Shown one piece after another: positions 32,859 through 40,058 of a stretch of 40,058 bases of DNA (positions are counted from its first letter, which is position 1; each line of letters opens with the position of its first letter). The notes under the pieces are model-generated. The model worked only from the letters and a program-made list of their open reading frames with translations. It was not told the origin of the DNA and did no database searches. The stretch lies in assembly GCA_016874675.1 (NCBI GenBank), contig VGTL01000020.1:1-40058 (forward strand), read 5' to 3'. The position numbers and the translations under genes were made by a program. Origin of the DNA: Methanobacteriota archaeon. GTDB taxonomy: Archaea > Thermoplasmatota > DTKX01 > VGTL01.

Positions 32859-34259
32859 ATGACCAAGGAATACCGTACAGTGACCAAGATCGCCGGGCCG
32901 CTCGTTTTCGTGGAGAAGACCGAGCCCGTGGGCTACGGGGAGCTCGTGGGAGTGGCCCTCTCCGACGGAACGACGAGGCGCGGGCAGGTGCTGGACACCT
33001 CCAAGGAGGCCGTGGTGGTGCAGATATTCGAGGGCACCTCCGGGATGGACAAGGCCTCCGGCGTGCGCTTCCTGGGCGAGACGCTGAAGCTCCCGGTCTC
33101 GCTGGACATGCTGGGCCGCATCCTCTCGGGCTCGGGGGACCCGCTGGACGGCGGGCCCAGGGTGGTGCCGGACAAGCGGCTGGACATCACCGGCTCCGCC
33201 ATCAACCCCTGGGCGCGCGACAGCCCCAAGGAGTTCATCCAGACCGGCATCTCGACCATCGACGGCATGAACACGCTCGTCAGGGGCCAGAAGCTGCCCA
33301 TATTCTCCGGCGCCGGACTGCCCCACAACGACATCGCGCTCCAGATAGCGCGCCAGGCCAAGGTCCCGACCGCGACCGCCGAGTTCGCGGTCATCTTCGC
33401 GGCGATGGGCATCACCAACGAGGAGGCCCAGTACTTCATGCGCGACTTCGAGCGCACCGGGGCGCTCAAGCGGGCGGTGGTGTTCCTCAACCTGGCCGAC
33501 GACCCGGCGGTGGAGCGGCTCATCACCCCGCGCCTGGCGCTGACCGCGGCCGAGTACCTGGCCTACGAGCACGACATGCACGTTCTGGTCATCCTCACCG
33601 ACCTCACCAATTACTGCGAGGCGTTGCGGCAGATAGGGGCGGCGCGCGAGGAGGTGCCGGGCCGCCAGGGCTATCCGGGGTACATGTACACCGATCTTGC
33701 CACCCTGTACGAGCGCGCCGGGAAGATAAAGGGCCGCAAGGGCTCGATAACCCAGTTCCCCATCCTGACCATGCCCGGCGACGACATCACCCACCCGATA
33801 CCCGACCTCACGGGTTACATCACCGAGGGGCAGATAGTCATCTCGCGGGACTTGCACCGCAAGGGCATCTACCCGCCGATAAACGTCCTGCCCTCCCTGT
33901 CGCGGCTCATGAACGCCGGCATCGGCAAGGACATGACCCGCGAGGACCACAAGTCCGTGTCGGACCAGGTGTACGCCGCCTACGCCGAGGGCAACGACCT
34001 GCGGGGCCTCGCGGCCATCGTCGGCAAGGAGGCCCTCTCCGACCGCGACAAGAGGTTTTTGTCTTTCGCCGACCTCTTCGAGGACCGGTTCGTCCGCCAG
34101 GGCCGGGAGGAGGACCGCGACATCGAGACCACGCTTGGGCTCTCCTGGGAGCTTCTGGGCAGCCTGCCCGAGGGCGTGCTCACCCGGCTGGACCGGAAAT
34201 TCATCCAGAAGTACCACCCGGCGCACAAGGGGGAGAGGGCGGCGGCCGCCAAGCCGTGA
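32859..34259 (+). CDS. atpB: A-type ATP synthase regulatory subunit B
   Basis: The product has 466 residues. It is the non-catalytic nucleotide-binding subunit alternating with A in the head. Features include [32 protein letters not shown] at the position where A has its P-loop (degenerate, as expected for B), [38 protein letters not shown] and [17 protein letters not shown]. The ribosome binding region GGAGGAGGAG lies within the last codons of the preceding metallopeptidase gene, so atpB translation depends on that junction. Confidence 0.95.
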   Translation: MTKEYRTVTKIAGPLVFVEKTEPVGYGELVGVALSDGTTRRGQVLDTSKEAVVVQIFEGTSGMDKASGVRFLGETLKLPVSLDMLGRILSGSGDPLDGGPRVVPDKRLDITGSAINPWARDSPKEFIQTGISTIDGMNTLVRGQKLPIFSGAGLPHNDIALQIARQAKVPTATAEFAVIFAAMGITNEEAQYFMRDFERTGALKRAVVFLNLADDPAVERLITPRLALTAAEYLAYEHDMHVLVILTDLTNYCEALRQIGAAREEVPGRQGYPGYMYTDLATLYERAGKIKGRKGSITQFPILTMPGDDITHPIPDLTGYITEGQIVISRDLHRKGIYPPINVLPSLSRLMNAGIGKDMTREDHKSVSDQVYAAYAEGNDLRGLAAIVGKEALSDRDKRFLSFADLFEDRFVRQGREEDRDIETTLGLSWELLGSLPEGVLTRLDRKFIQKYHPAHKGERAAAAKP

Positions 34260-34273
34260 CGGAAGGTTGACAG

Positions 34274-34894
34274 ATGGCGATAAAGGACACGGTAAAACCC
34301 ACCCGCTCCGAGCTTCTGGAGCTTAAAAAGAAAATCAAGCTCTCCGAGAAGGGCCACAAGCTCCTGCGCATGAAGCGCGACACGCTCATCATGGAGTTCT
34401 TCAAGGTGCTCAACCGGGCCCGGGACATCCGCACGCAGCTTCTGGCCCAGTACAGGACGGCCGAGCGCAAGATAGCCCTGGCGATGTCCGTGGAGGGCGT
34501 CATCCGGGTGAAGTCGGCGGCGTTCGCCCTGCGCGACAAGCCCGAGCTCCGGCTCCAGAGCAAGAACGTGATGGGCGTGGTCGTGCCCCTCATCGAGAGC
34601 CGCGGCATACGCAAGGCGGTGCACGAGAGGGGCTTTGGCATAATCGGCACGAGCGCCCGGATAGACGAGGGGGCCCGCGCCTACGAGGAGCTCGTGGAGA
34701 ACATAATCGTGGCGGCGGAGGTGGAGACCACCATCCGCAAGCTCCTCGACGAGATCGACCGGACGCGGCGGCGCGTGAACGCCTTGGAGTTCAAGGTCAT
34801 CCCCGAGCTCAAGGAGGCGGCGGCGATGATAAGCTTCAGGCTCGAGGAGCTCGAGAGGGAAAACATTTTCAGGCTGAAGCGCATCAAAGGCTGA
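34274..34894 (+). CDS. atpD: A-type ATP synthase subunit D (central stalk)
   Basis: The product has 206 residues forming two long helices: KPTRSELLELKKKIKLSEKG at the N-terminus and RTRRRVNALEFKVIPELKEA at the C-terminus. These are the standard landmarks of subunit D, the rotating axle inside the A3B3 head. It lies 14 bases after atpB. Its stop codon overlaps the next ATG (TGATG at 34892-34896). Confidence 0.94.
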   Translation: MAIKDTVKPTRSELLELKKKIKLSEKGHKLLRMKRDTLIMEFFKVLNRARDIRTQLLAQYRTAERKIALAMSVEGVIRVKSAAFALRDKPELRLQSKNVMGVVVPLIESRGIRKAVHERGFGIIGTSARIDEGARAYEELVENIIVAAEVETTIRKLLDEIDRTRRRVNALEFKVIPELKEAAAMISFRLEELERENIFRLKRIKG

Positions 34895-35097
34895 TGGCCG
34901 CGGAAGCCGACGGGGGAAACGGAGAGCGGCATCCGCCGCCGCGGCCGCCGGAGCGCCCGGCGGGCTTCCTGGACCACTACCTGGGCACGAAGGAGGGCCG
35001 CGCCAGGCTCCTTTTTTGGATCTGGGTGTCCTCCATCGCCTTCATGGGCATAGGCTACGCCCTCATTTTCGTAATCTTCATCCGGGGCGGCCTGTAG
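34894..35097 (+). CDS. Small single-span membrane protein, last gene of the ATP synthase operon
   Basis: The product has 67 residues. A hydrophilic, Pro/Gly-rich N-terminus (about 1-25) is followed by FLDHYLGTKEGRARLLFWIW and one hydrophobic helix (WVSSIAFMGIGYALIFVIFI) ending in RGGL. No known family is recognised. The start overlaps the atpD stop codon, so it is translated as part of the operon. The C-terminal 20 bases overlap the end of the convergent trmY gene. A small accessory or assembly factor of the ATP synthase is a reasonable guess but rests only on position. Confidence 0.72.
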   Translation: MAAEADGGNGERHPPPRPPERPAGFLDHYLGTKEGRARLLFWIWVSSIAFMGIGYALIFVIFIRGGL

Positions 35098-35698
35098 ACG
35101 GGCCGCCGTCGAGCAGCCAGTGCGCCACCGTGATGCAGTGGTGGCTGTGGAGGCTCGTGGGGCCCAGGCATATCCGGCGGGCGTTGGCCCTCCGCAACGA
35201 CTCCTCCTCGGCGGGAGTGAAGTCGTGGTGGTCGCTGAGGTAGAACGTGGTGTCGGCCGGGAGGCCCGCCGGGGGCCAGCCCTCCCCGTCCTCGGCGAGC
35301 TGGACCGGGCCGGGCAGCGAGGAGACCAGCTCGTCGAAGCTTTTCCGCGAGACGTAGATCCCGGGCGTGGAGGGCCTCTCCCCGGGCCCCGGGAGCTTTC
35401 GGAGCAGGGCCGTCCTCACGAGGGCGCCGGTGGAGCGCTCGTCGGGGTTGAGGTAGCGCAGCTCCCGGCCGGCGAGGCGCACGGTCTTGGGCCCGTCGGG
35501 CTGGAGCCCCTGGAACCCGCCCTGGCCGGGGAAGTGCAATATGACCTCGACCTCCCGGCGCAGGCCGTGCGAGAGAAAGAACGCCGAGGTCACGCACCGG
35601 AGAAGCACGTCCAGCCTGCCGGCGCCCCCGCAAAGGTCGTTGAGGGTGAAGTCCCCGTCGGCGTTGACGTTGTGGCCCACCACGACGAAGCGCCTCAA
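35078..35698 (-). CDS. trmY: tRNA (pseudouridine-54-N1)-methyltransferase TrmY
   Basis: This 206-residue SPOUT-class methyltransferase makes N1-methylpseudouridine at position 54 of archaeal tRNAs. Family segments are RRFVVVGHNVNADGDFTLND at the start, GGAGRLDVLLRCVTSAFFLS, VRLAGRELRYLNPDERSTGA, FYLSDHHDFTPAEE, and the knot region LGPTSLHSHHCITVAHWLLD. The TTG start at 35698 overlaps the upstream gene's TGA (TTGA), giving translational coupling; a GGAG sits about 8 nt upstream. It is the third gene of the SRP54 transcription unit. Its end overlaps the end of the last ATP synthase operon gene by 20 bases. Confidence 0.93.
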   Translation of the reverse strand: MRRFVVVGHNVNADGDFTLNDLCGGAGRLDVLLRCVTSAFFLSHGLRREVEVILHFPGQGGFQGLQPDGPKTVRLAGRELRYLNPDERSTGALVRTALLRKLPGPGERPSTPGIYVSRKSFDELVSSLPGPVQLAEDGEGWPPAGLPADTTFYLSDHHDFTPAEEESLRRANARRICLGPTSLHSHHCITVAHWLLDGGPSTGRPG

Positions 35699-38605
35699 TC
35701 CTGACCACTCCTGTCGGAAGGCGCAGGGCGCGGGGCGCAAGGCGCAGGGGACGACGACGGCCCCTTTCCGTCGCTCTGCCCCCCGTCGTCGTTCCCTTGT
35801 CCCTTGCCCCCTGCCCCTCGCCCCTCTCCTCCTTGCGCCTCGCGCCTTGTGCCTTGCGCCTCCGTCCCTTGCGCCTCGCGCCCCGCGCCCTGCGCCTTCC
35901 CATCGAGCTTTCCCAGCTCCTCCCTGACCTTCCGGGCGAACGTGTCGGCGCCGACCTTCGAGAGGATGTCCGCGGCCAGCGTCATGTGCTCCCGGGCGCG
36001 GGCGCCGTCGCCCCGGTCCCGGCAGGCGAGCCCCATCTCGAAATGGACGCTGCCCAGGTAGTAGGGCATGTTGGCGTCCCGGAGCATCTCCACGGCCGCC
36101 TCGAAGTGCTCGAGCGACCGGTCGAAGTCCCCCTCGTGGCGGCAGATTATGCCCCAGTTCTGCTGGAGCTGGAAGGGCACCTCGACCTCCCCTAGCCGGC
36201 GAAGGTAGCGCATCGCCTCGTCGGAGTACTCCCGCGCCCGCCCGATGTCTCGGCAGCGGGCGAAGCACTCGCCGAGGTTGCAGAGGGTGACCACGATGTC
36301 GGAGACCGTCCCCATCTGCTTGAAGGTCCCCAGGGCCTTCTCGAAGTACTCGGCGGCCAGGTCGCACTCGTCCATCTTGAGGTGGACGTCGCCCAGGTTG
36401 TTGAGGGCCGTCGCGACCTCCCTCTGGGAGCGGGTCCGGATGCCCAGGTCCATGGCGCGCTCGTAGAAGTCGACGGCGGTGTCGGACTCGCCCTTCTCGG
36501 TGTAGACGTTGGCAAGCTCGATGTAGGCAAGCATCCTCAGGGGGTCGCCCTCTGCCTCCGGAATCCGGCCCGCTATCGAAAGACTCTGCTTGTGGTACCC
36601 GATGGCCCCGGCGTAGTCCCCGGTGCGGAAGCTCACGGTGCCCAGGGCGCGCAGGGCGGCCGCCGAGCCGGCGTCGTCGCCGGCGCGCTGGGCCAACTCC
36701 AGGCCCTGCCGGTAGTGGGAGACGGCCTCCTCCCACTCCCCCAACCCCACGAGCAGGTCGCCGGCCTGGCGGTGGGCGCGCGAGAGCGCGCGCCCGTCCC
36801 CGAGACACTCGGCCAGGCCGGCGGCGCGCCGGGCGTACCCCACGCCCCGCTCCAGCCCGGCCGTGACGCCCATGAGCTCGGCGAGGGCCAGGACCAGCTG
36901 AAGCTCGCGCCTTCTGTCCTCCGGACCGTCGCGGTGCTCCGAGTTCTCGACTAGGTAGAGCGCCCGGCGGTAGTGCTCCGCCGCCTCGTCGGGCGCGAAC
37001 GTCGATCGGGCGCGCTCGGCGGCCATCACCGAGTACTCTATGGCCTTGGAGGGGAGGTTGCCCTTCGCGAAGTGGATGCTGAGCGCCGAGCAGGCCTCGG
37101 AGGGGTCCTTGGGGTGGAGCTCCTCCAGGGCGAGCCCCAGGCGCTTGTGGATCACGACGAGCTTGAACGGCGGGATGCGCTTGTAGAGGACCTCCCGGAC
37201 CATGCCGTGGCTGAAGCGCAGCTCCTCGGAGACCAGGCCCGACTTGACCATCCGCTCGAGGGCCGAGGCGAGCTCCATCTCGTCGAGCCGGGAGGCCCGC
37301 CGGAGGAGCTCGAAGTCGAACTGGGGCCCTATGGCGGCCGCAAAGCCCAAAACCTCGCGGTCGGCGTCCCCGAGCCGCCCCACCCGCCGGAGCACGACGT
37401 CCTCCACCCGGGAGGGTATCCGGATGTCCCAAAGCGTCGGGGCCTCCCGGTCGTCGGCCGGGGGGATCAGGCCCTCGTCCAGGAGGCCCCGGAGCACCTC
37501 CTCGACGAAGAAGGGGTTGCCCTCGGTCTCGGAATACAGCCGGGAGACGAAGTCGGCGGGCACCCGCGGGCCGGGCAGGCCCAGCGCGTCGACGGCCATC
37601 TCCCGGACGCCCTCCACCGGCAACCGGCCGAGCCTCAGGAGGGAGGTGAGCCTCTCCCGGCCCATCTCCTGCAGCACCCGGTTGTGGGGCCCCCCGAAGT
37701 CCAGGTCCTCCGGCCGGCAGGTGCAGAGGACCAGCACCGGCGAGCAGCGGGTGGTCCGTGCGACGTAGTGCAGGAGGTGGAGCGAGGCGGTGTCCATCCA
37801 CTGGAGGTCGTCGATGAAGAGGACGAGCGGGCTGTCCCGGGCGATGCTCTGGATGTGCCAGGAGATGGATTCGAACATCCTCTCCCGGTCCCGCTCGGCG
37901 TCCTGGGGCCTGCCGGGGAAGATGCGGTCGCGCAGGGAGCGCAGCCGCTCTATGCCGGCCTGGCGGGCGAAGACCAGCTCCCGCAGGAAGTCCTCCACGC
38001 CGGAGAAGCGGTCCACCACCCCGTCCCACTTCTCGAGGGCCACGGCGTACCTGGCGTGGAAGGATTCGAGCACGTCCCTCATCTGGCGCTGGAGCCCCAG
38101 GGGGCGGGGCCCCGCCACCACGACGGCCAGGTAGGCGTGCCTCCCGTGCTCCATGACTAGGTCCAGCCCGCCGTGGCGGACCTCCCGAAGCGAGCCGCCC
38201 GGGGCGCCGGCTAAGGACGAAGGACTGCGATATGAAGTCCTGGATGGCCGAAAGCATCCCCGAGACCACCTCCGCATCAGCCGAGAAGTCGGCGCCCCGG
38301 GACCAGTGGGATATCACCCGGCCGTCGCGGTAGATGAGCAGCGCGCCCTCTATGGTGGCGGTGTCCGAGAAGGCGTCGATGAAGGGCAGATATGGGTCGG
38401 AGCCCTCTGCGCAGCGGCCCTCCAGCACGGTGAACCCGCCCTCCCGGGCGAGCCGCAGGGCCTCGGCGCAGAGGCGGGTCTTGCCCACTCCGGCCTCGCC
38501 CTCGACGACCGTTACGCAGCCCTCGCCGGATCGCGCCTTCTCCAGGAGCCCTGAGAGCGCCCCCATCTCGGAGGCCCTTCCGACGAACCTGGCGGGCGGG
38601 CTCAT
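35695..38605 (-). CDS. AAA/STAND-type ATPase with TPR repeats, frameshifted near 38205-38230
   Basis: The N-terminal frame (38605 to about 38210) gives ARFVGRASEMGALSGLLEKA and the P-loop VEGEAGVGKTRLC. A +1 shift is needed to continue into the frame holding Walker B (SPLVLFIDDLQWMDTASLHL), the STAND-like ATPase C-lobe and, from about 37150 down to 35960, a series of TPR repeats. Together they make a roughly 970-residue protein like MalT-type or AAA_16 ATPases. Between Walker A and Walker B lies a roughly 100-residue insert (LIYRDGRVISHWSRG before the shift; HGRHAYLAVVVAG and ALEKWDG after it) resembling a sensor-like module I recall from uncharacterised euryarchaeal proteins. The final 65 or so residues are translated word array. 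The frameshift may be a real lesion, a programmed event or a sequencing error. It lies 13 bases after SRP54. Confidence 0.72.
35719..35899. repeat. Foldback word array, GCGCAAGG type, overlapping the 3' end of the AAA/TPR gene
   Basis: The left arm (35719-35760) carries GGCGCAGG, GCGCGGGG and GCGCAAGG words ending in ACGACGACGG. The right arm (about 35785-35899) begins CCGTCGTCGT and carries CTTGCGCC, CTCGCGCC and CCTGCGCC words. The whole array is open in the AAA/TPR frame and encodes its Gly/Ala/Arg-rich tail, ending just before the trmY start. Confidence 0.85.
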
Positions 38606-38618
38606 CGCCGGGCGCCCC

Positions 38619-39950
38619 CTACTCCATGCCCTGCTCGCCCAGCATCTTCATCAGGGCCCGCCGCTGCTTCCGGTCGGAGGTGATGTTCTTCACCATGCGG
38701 CGGGAGTTGTCGTACTGCTTGAGCAGGGCCCGGACGTCGCCCGCCTCCACGCCGGCGCCCCGGGCGATCCGCCGGATGCGCGCCGCCTTGATGATGCGGG
38801 GGTTCTCCATCTCCTCCTTGGTCATCGAGTTCATGATGACCTTGAACTGCTTTATGCGGGCCTGGGCGGCCTCCATCTGCTCCTTGGACATCTTGCCCCC
38901 CACGCCGGGGAGGTAGCTCATGAGCTTGCCCAGCGGCCCCATGTCGGAGACCATCCGCATCTGCTCGTACATGTCCTTGAGAGTGAAGCGGCCAGACATT
39001 ATCTTTCGCGCCGTCTCCTCGGCGGAGGCCTCGTCCACCACCCCCTGGGCCTGCTCCATGAGGGCCTTTATGTCCCCCATGCCCAGAAGGCGCGAGATGA
39101 ACCCGGGGGGATTGAACTTCTCCAGCTCGTCGATGTGCTCGCCCGTGCCGATGAACACCACGGGCGCCTTGGTCGCCTGAACCGCGCTGAGCGCCCCGCC
39201 CGCCTTGGCGGTGCCGTCCATCTTGGTGATGATGACGCCCGTGAGCGTTATGGCCTCGTGGAAGGCCCTCGCCTGGGGCCCCGCGGTCTGGCCCATCACC
39301 GCGTCGATGACCAAAAACTTCTCGTCCGGCTGGGCGACGTTGGCGATGCGCTTCATCTCCTCGACCAGGTCGTCCTCCAGGGAGTGGCGGCCGGAGGTGT
39401 CGATGATGATGATGTCGTACCCATCGAACTTCTCCATGCCCTCGCGCACCATCTTGGGCGCGCGCGTCTCGCCCGGCTCGCCGTGGACCGGGACGCCTAT
39501 GCGCGCCCCGAGCTGGGTGAGCTGGTCGTAGGCGGCGGGCCGGTGGACGTCGCCGGCGACGAGGCCCACGCGCAGGCCGCGCTTTTTGAAGTAGAGGGCG
39601 AGCTTCCCGGCGGTGGTGGTCTTGCCCTGCCCGTAGAGGCCGACCATCATGATGACGTGCTTCTTGAGCGATATCTCCCGCGTCTCGCCCAGTATGCGCA
39701 CCAGTTCCTCGTAGACGATGCGCACGACGTGATCGCGCGAGCTCATTCCCGCCGGGGGCTTCTCCGTGAGGGCCCGGCGCTCTATCTCCTTCGTCAGCCT
39801 GAGCGCCAGCGCGGCGTTGATGTCGGCCAGGAGGAGGGCGCGCTGTATCTCCTTGACGACCTCCTTGATGAGCGCGGCGTCTATGTGGGGCGCGTTGACG
39901 ATCTTTCGCAGGGTGTCCTTGAGCGAGCTGGCGAGACCTTCGAGGACCAT
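38619..39950 (-). CDS. srp54: Signal recognition particle GTPase SRP54 (Ffh)
   Basis: This 443-residue protein binds signal peptides and 7S RNA and delivers ribosomes to the membrane with FtsY. The N domain starts VLEGLASSLKDTLRKIV. G1 is GLYGQGKTTT near residue 104 (usual form GLxGxGKTT), followed by the DVHRPAAYDQL loop, G3 DTSGRH and G4 TKMDG. The C-terminal M domain contains GRFTLKDMYEQMRM and ends MLGEQGME. ATG 39950 was chosen because it starts the N domain and a TATA box is centred 29 nt upstream, implying a leaderless transcript; the further upstream frame is not conserved. Confidence 0.95.
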   Translation of the reverse strand: MVLEGLASSLKDTLRKIVNAPHIDAALIKEVVKEIQRALLLADINAALALRLTKEIERRALTEKPPAGMSSRDHVVRIVYEELVRILGETREISLKKHVIMMVGLYGQGKTTTAGKLALYFKKRGLRVGLVAGDVHRPAAYDQLTQLGARIGVPVHGEPGETRAPKMVREGMEKFDGYDIIIIDTSGRHSLEDDLVEEMKRIANVAQPDEKFLVIDAVMGQTAGPQARAFHEAITLTGVIITKMDGTAKAGGALSAVQATKAPVVFIGTGEHIDELEKFNPPGFISRLLGMGDIKALMEQAQGVVDEASAEETARKIMSGRFTLKDMYEQMRMVSDMGPLGKLMSYLPGVGGKMSKEQMEAAQARIKQFKVIMNSMTKEEMENPRIIKAARIRRIARGAGVEAGDVRALLKQYDNSRRMVKNITSDRKQRRALMKMLGEQGME

Positions 39951-39973
39951 TGTATTGCACGATGCGGGTTGAC

Positions 39974-39984
39974 CATATAAATAG
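39974..39984 (-). promoter_or_regulatory. TATA box for srp54
   Basis: Minus-strand CTATTTATATG, preceded by a purine-rich AAAAG, is centred 29 nt upstream of the SRP54 ATG. There is no ribosome binding site in between. It is the likely promoter of the srp54-AAA/TPR-trmY unit. Confidence 0.65.
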
Positions 39985-40033
39985 CTTTTGACCGCAGTAC
40001 GGCAGCGGGCCGAGATAATCCGGACTGATGGGG

Positions 40034-40053
40034 CCACGCCTTTTCAGGCGTGG
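40034..40053. other. Perfect 7-bp hairpin at the right window edge
   Basis: CCACGCC, loop TTTTCA, GGCGTGG, followed by AAACT as the window ends. It may be part of a transcription terminator, an RNA gene or a repeat that continues beyond the window; there is too little sequence to decide. Confidence 0.4.
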
Positions 40054-40058
40054 AAACT

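Noticed and set aside
2521-35899. Word arrays as CRISPR arrays
   Set aside because: The repeated units are 7-9 nt, degenerate and without unique spacers of even length, and the arms are inverted. No cas genes are present.
40034-40053. Right-edge hairpin as a CRISPR repeat or box C/D RNA
   Set aside because: Only one copy is visible, and the box motifs are incomplete within the window. It is recorded as an unexplained hairpin.

Overview
The window is a GC-rich archaeal chromosome segment. Evidence for Archaea is direct: a complete A-type (A1AO) ATP synthase operon, SRP54, the archaeal tRNA pseudouridine-54 methyltransferase TrmY, an Lhr helicase, TATA boxes about 25-30 nt upstream of many starts (several genes look leaderless), and large surface proteins with PKD/CARDB repeats and a C-terminal membrane anchor. 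Placing it in a Thermoplasmatota-like, sediment-type euryarchaeal lineage is inference from gene content and style, not proven here.

Layout. 1-1,100: tRNA-Pro(CGG), a decayed transglutaminase-like gene and a MarC-family membrane protein. 1,220-5,978: folC, then on the minus strand bamA (6-oxocyclohexene-1-carbonyl-CoA hydrolase) followed by an AMP-forming acyl-CoA synthetase, a pair that points to anaerobic breakdown of aromatic or alicyclic acids. 6,134-12,330: a 58-residue TRASH-like metal-binding protein, two tandem zinc-ribbon membrane paralogues, and a 1,551-residue membrane-anchored surface protein with a DUF4091/GH123-like glycosidase domain and PKD repeats. 12,889-22,883: a very long Lhr helicase, a CPBP-family membrane protease with a proline-rich insertion, a polyprenol/phytol-kinase-like enzyme and an ABC1/AarF-type kinase. 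23,075-35,097: the ATP synthase operon in order H-I-K-E-C-F-A-[M1 metallopeptidase]-B-D-small membrane protein. 35,078-39,950 (minus strand): SRP54, a frameshifted AAA/TPR (STAND-like) ATPase, and TrmY.

Two things stand out. First, a secreted, membrane-anchored M1-type metallopeptidase with CARDB and PKD repeats sits inside the ATP synthase operon between the catalytic A and B subunit genes. It overlaps the stop codon of atpA and ends one base before the start of atpB. Second, the gaps between transcription units hold eight arrays of 7-9-nt degenerate words whose left and right halves are reverse complements. Seven of the eight lie directly downstream of stop codons, and three reading frames (FolC, the CPBP protease and the AAA/TPR protein) run into an array and end there.

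Within two of these arrays is a 51-nt module made of two 8-bp, 3-nt-loop hairpins joined by TYGCCT and bounded by CCC and GCGG. One copy is simple (6371-6421). The other (12534-12694) is a module carrying one further module inside each of its two hairpins. Removing both inserts restores an exact 51-nt module with two perfect 8-bp stems. This self-nesting palindromic element is the best candidate for an undescribed system in the window.

The window is otherwise gene-dense. The only gap over 300 bases without a gene is 12331-12888, which holds divergent promoters, a word array and the nested module. No rRNA, CRISPR array, insertion-sequence transposase or phage gene was recognised.
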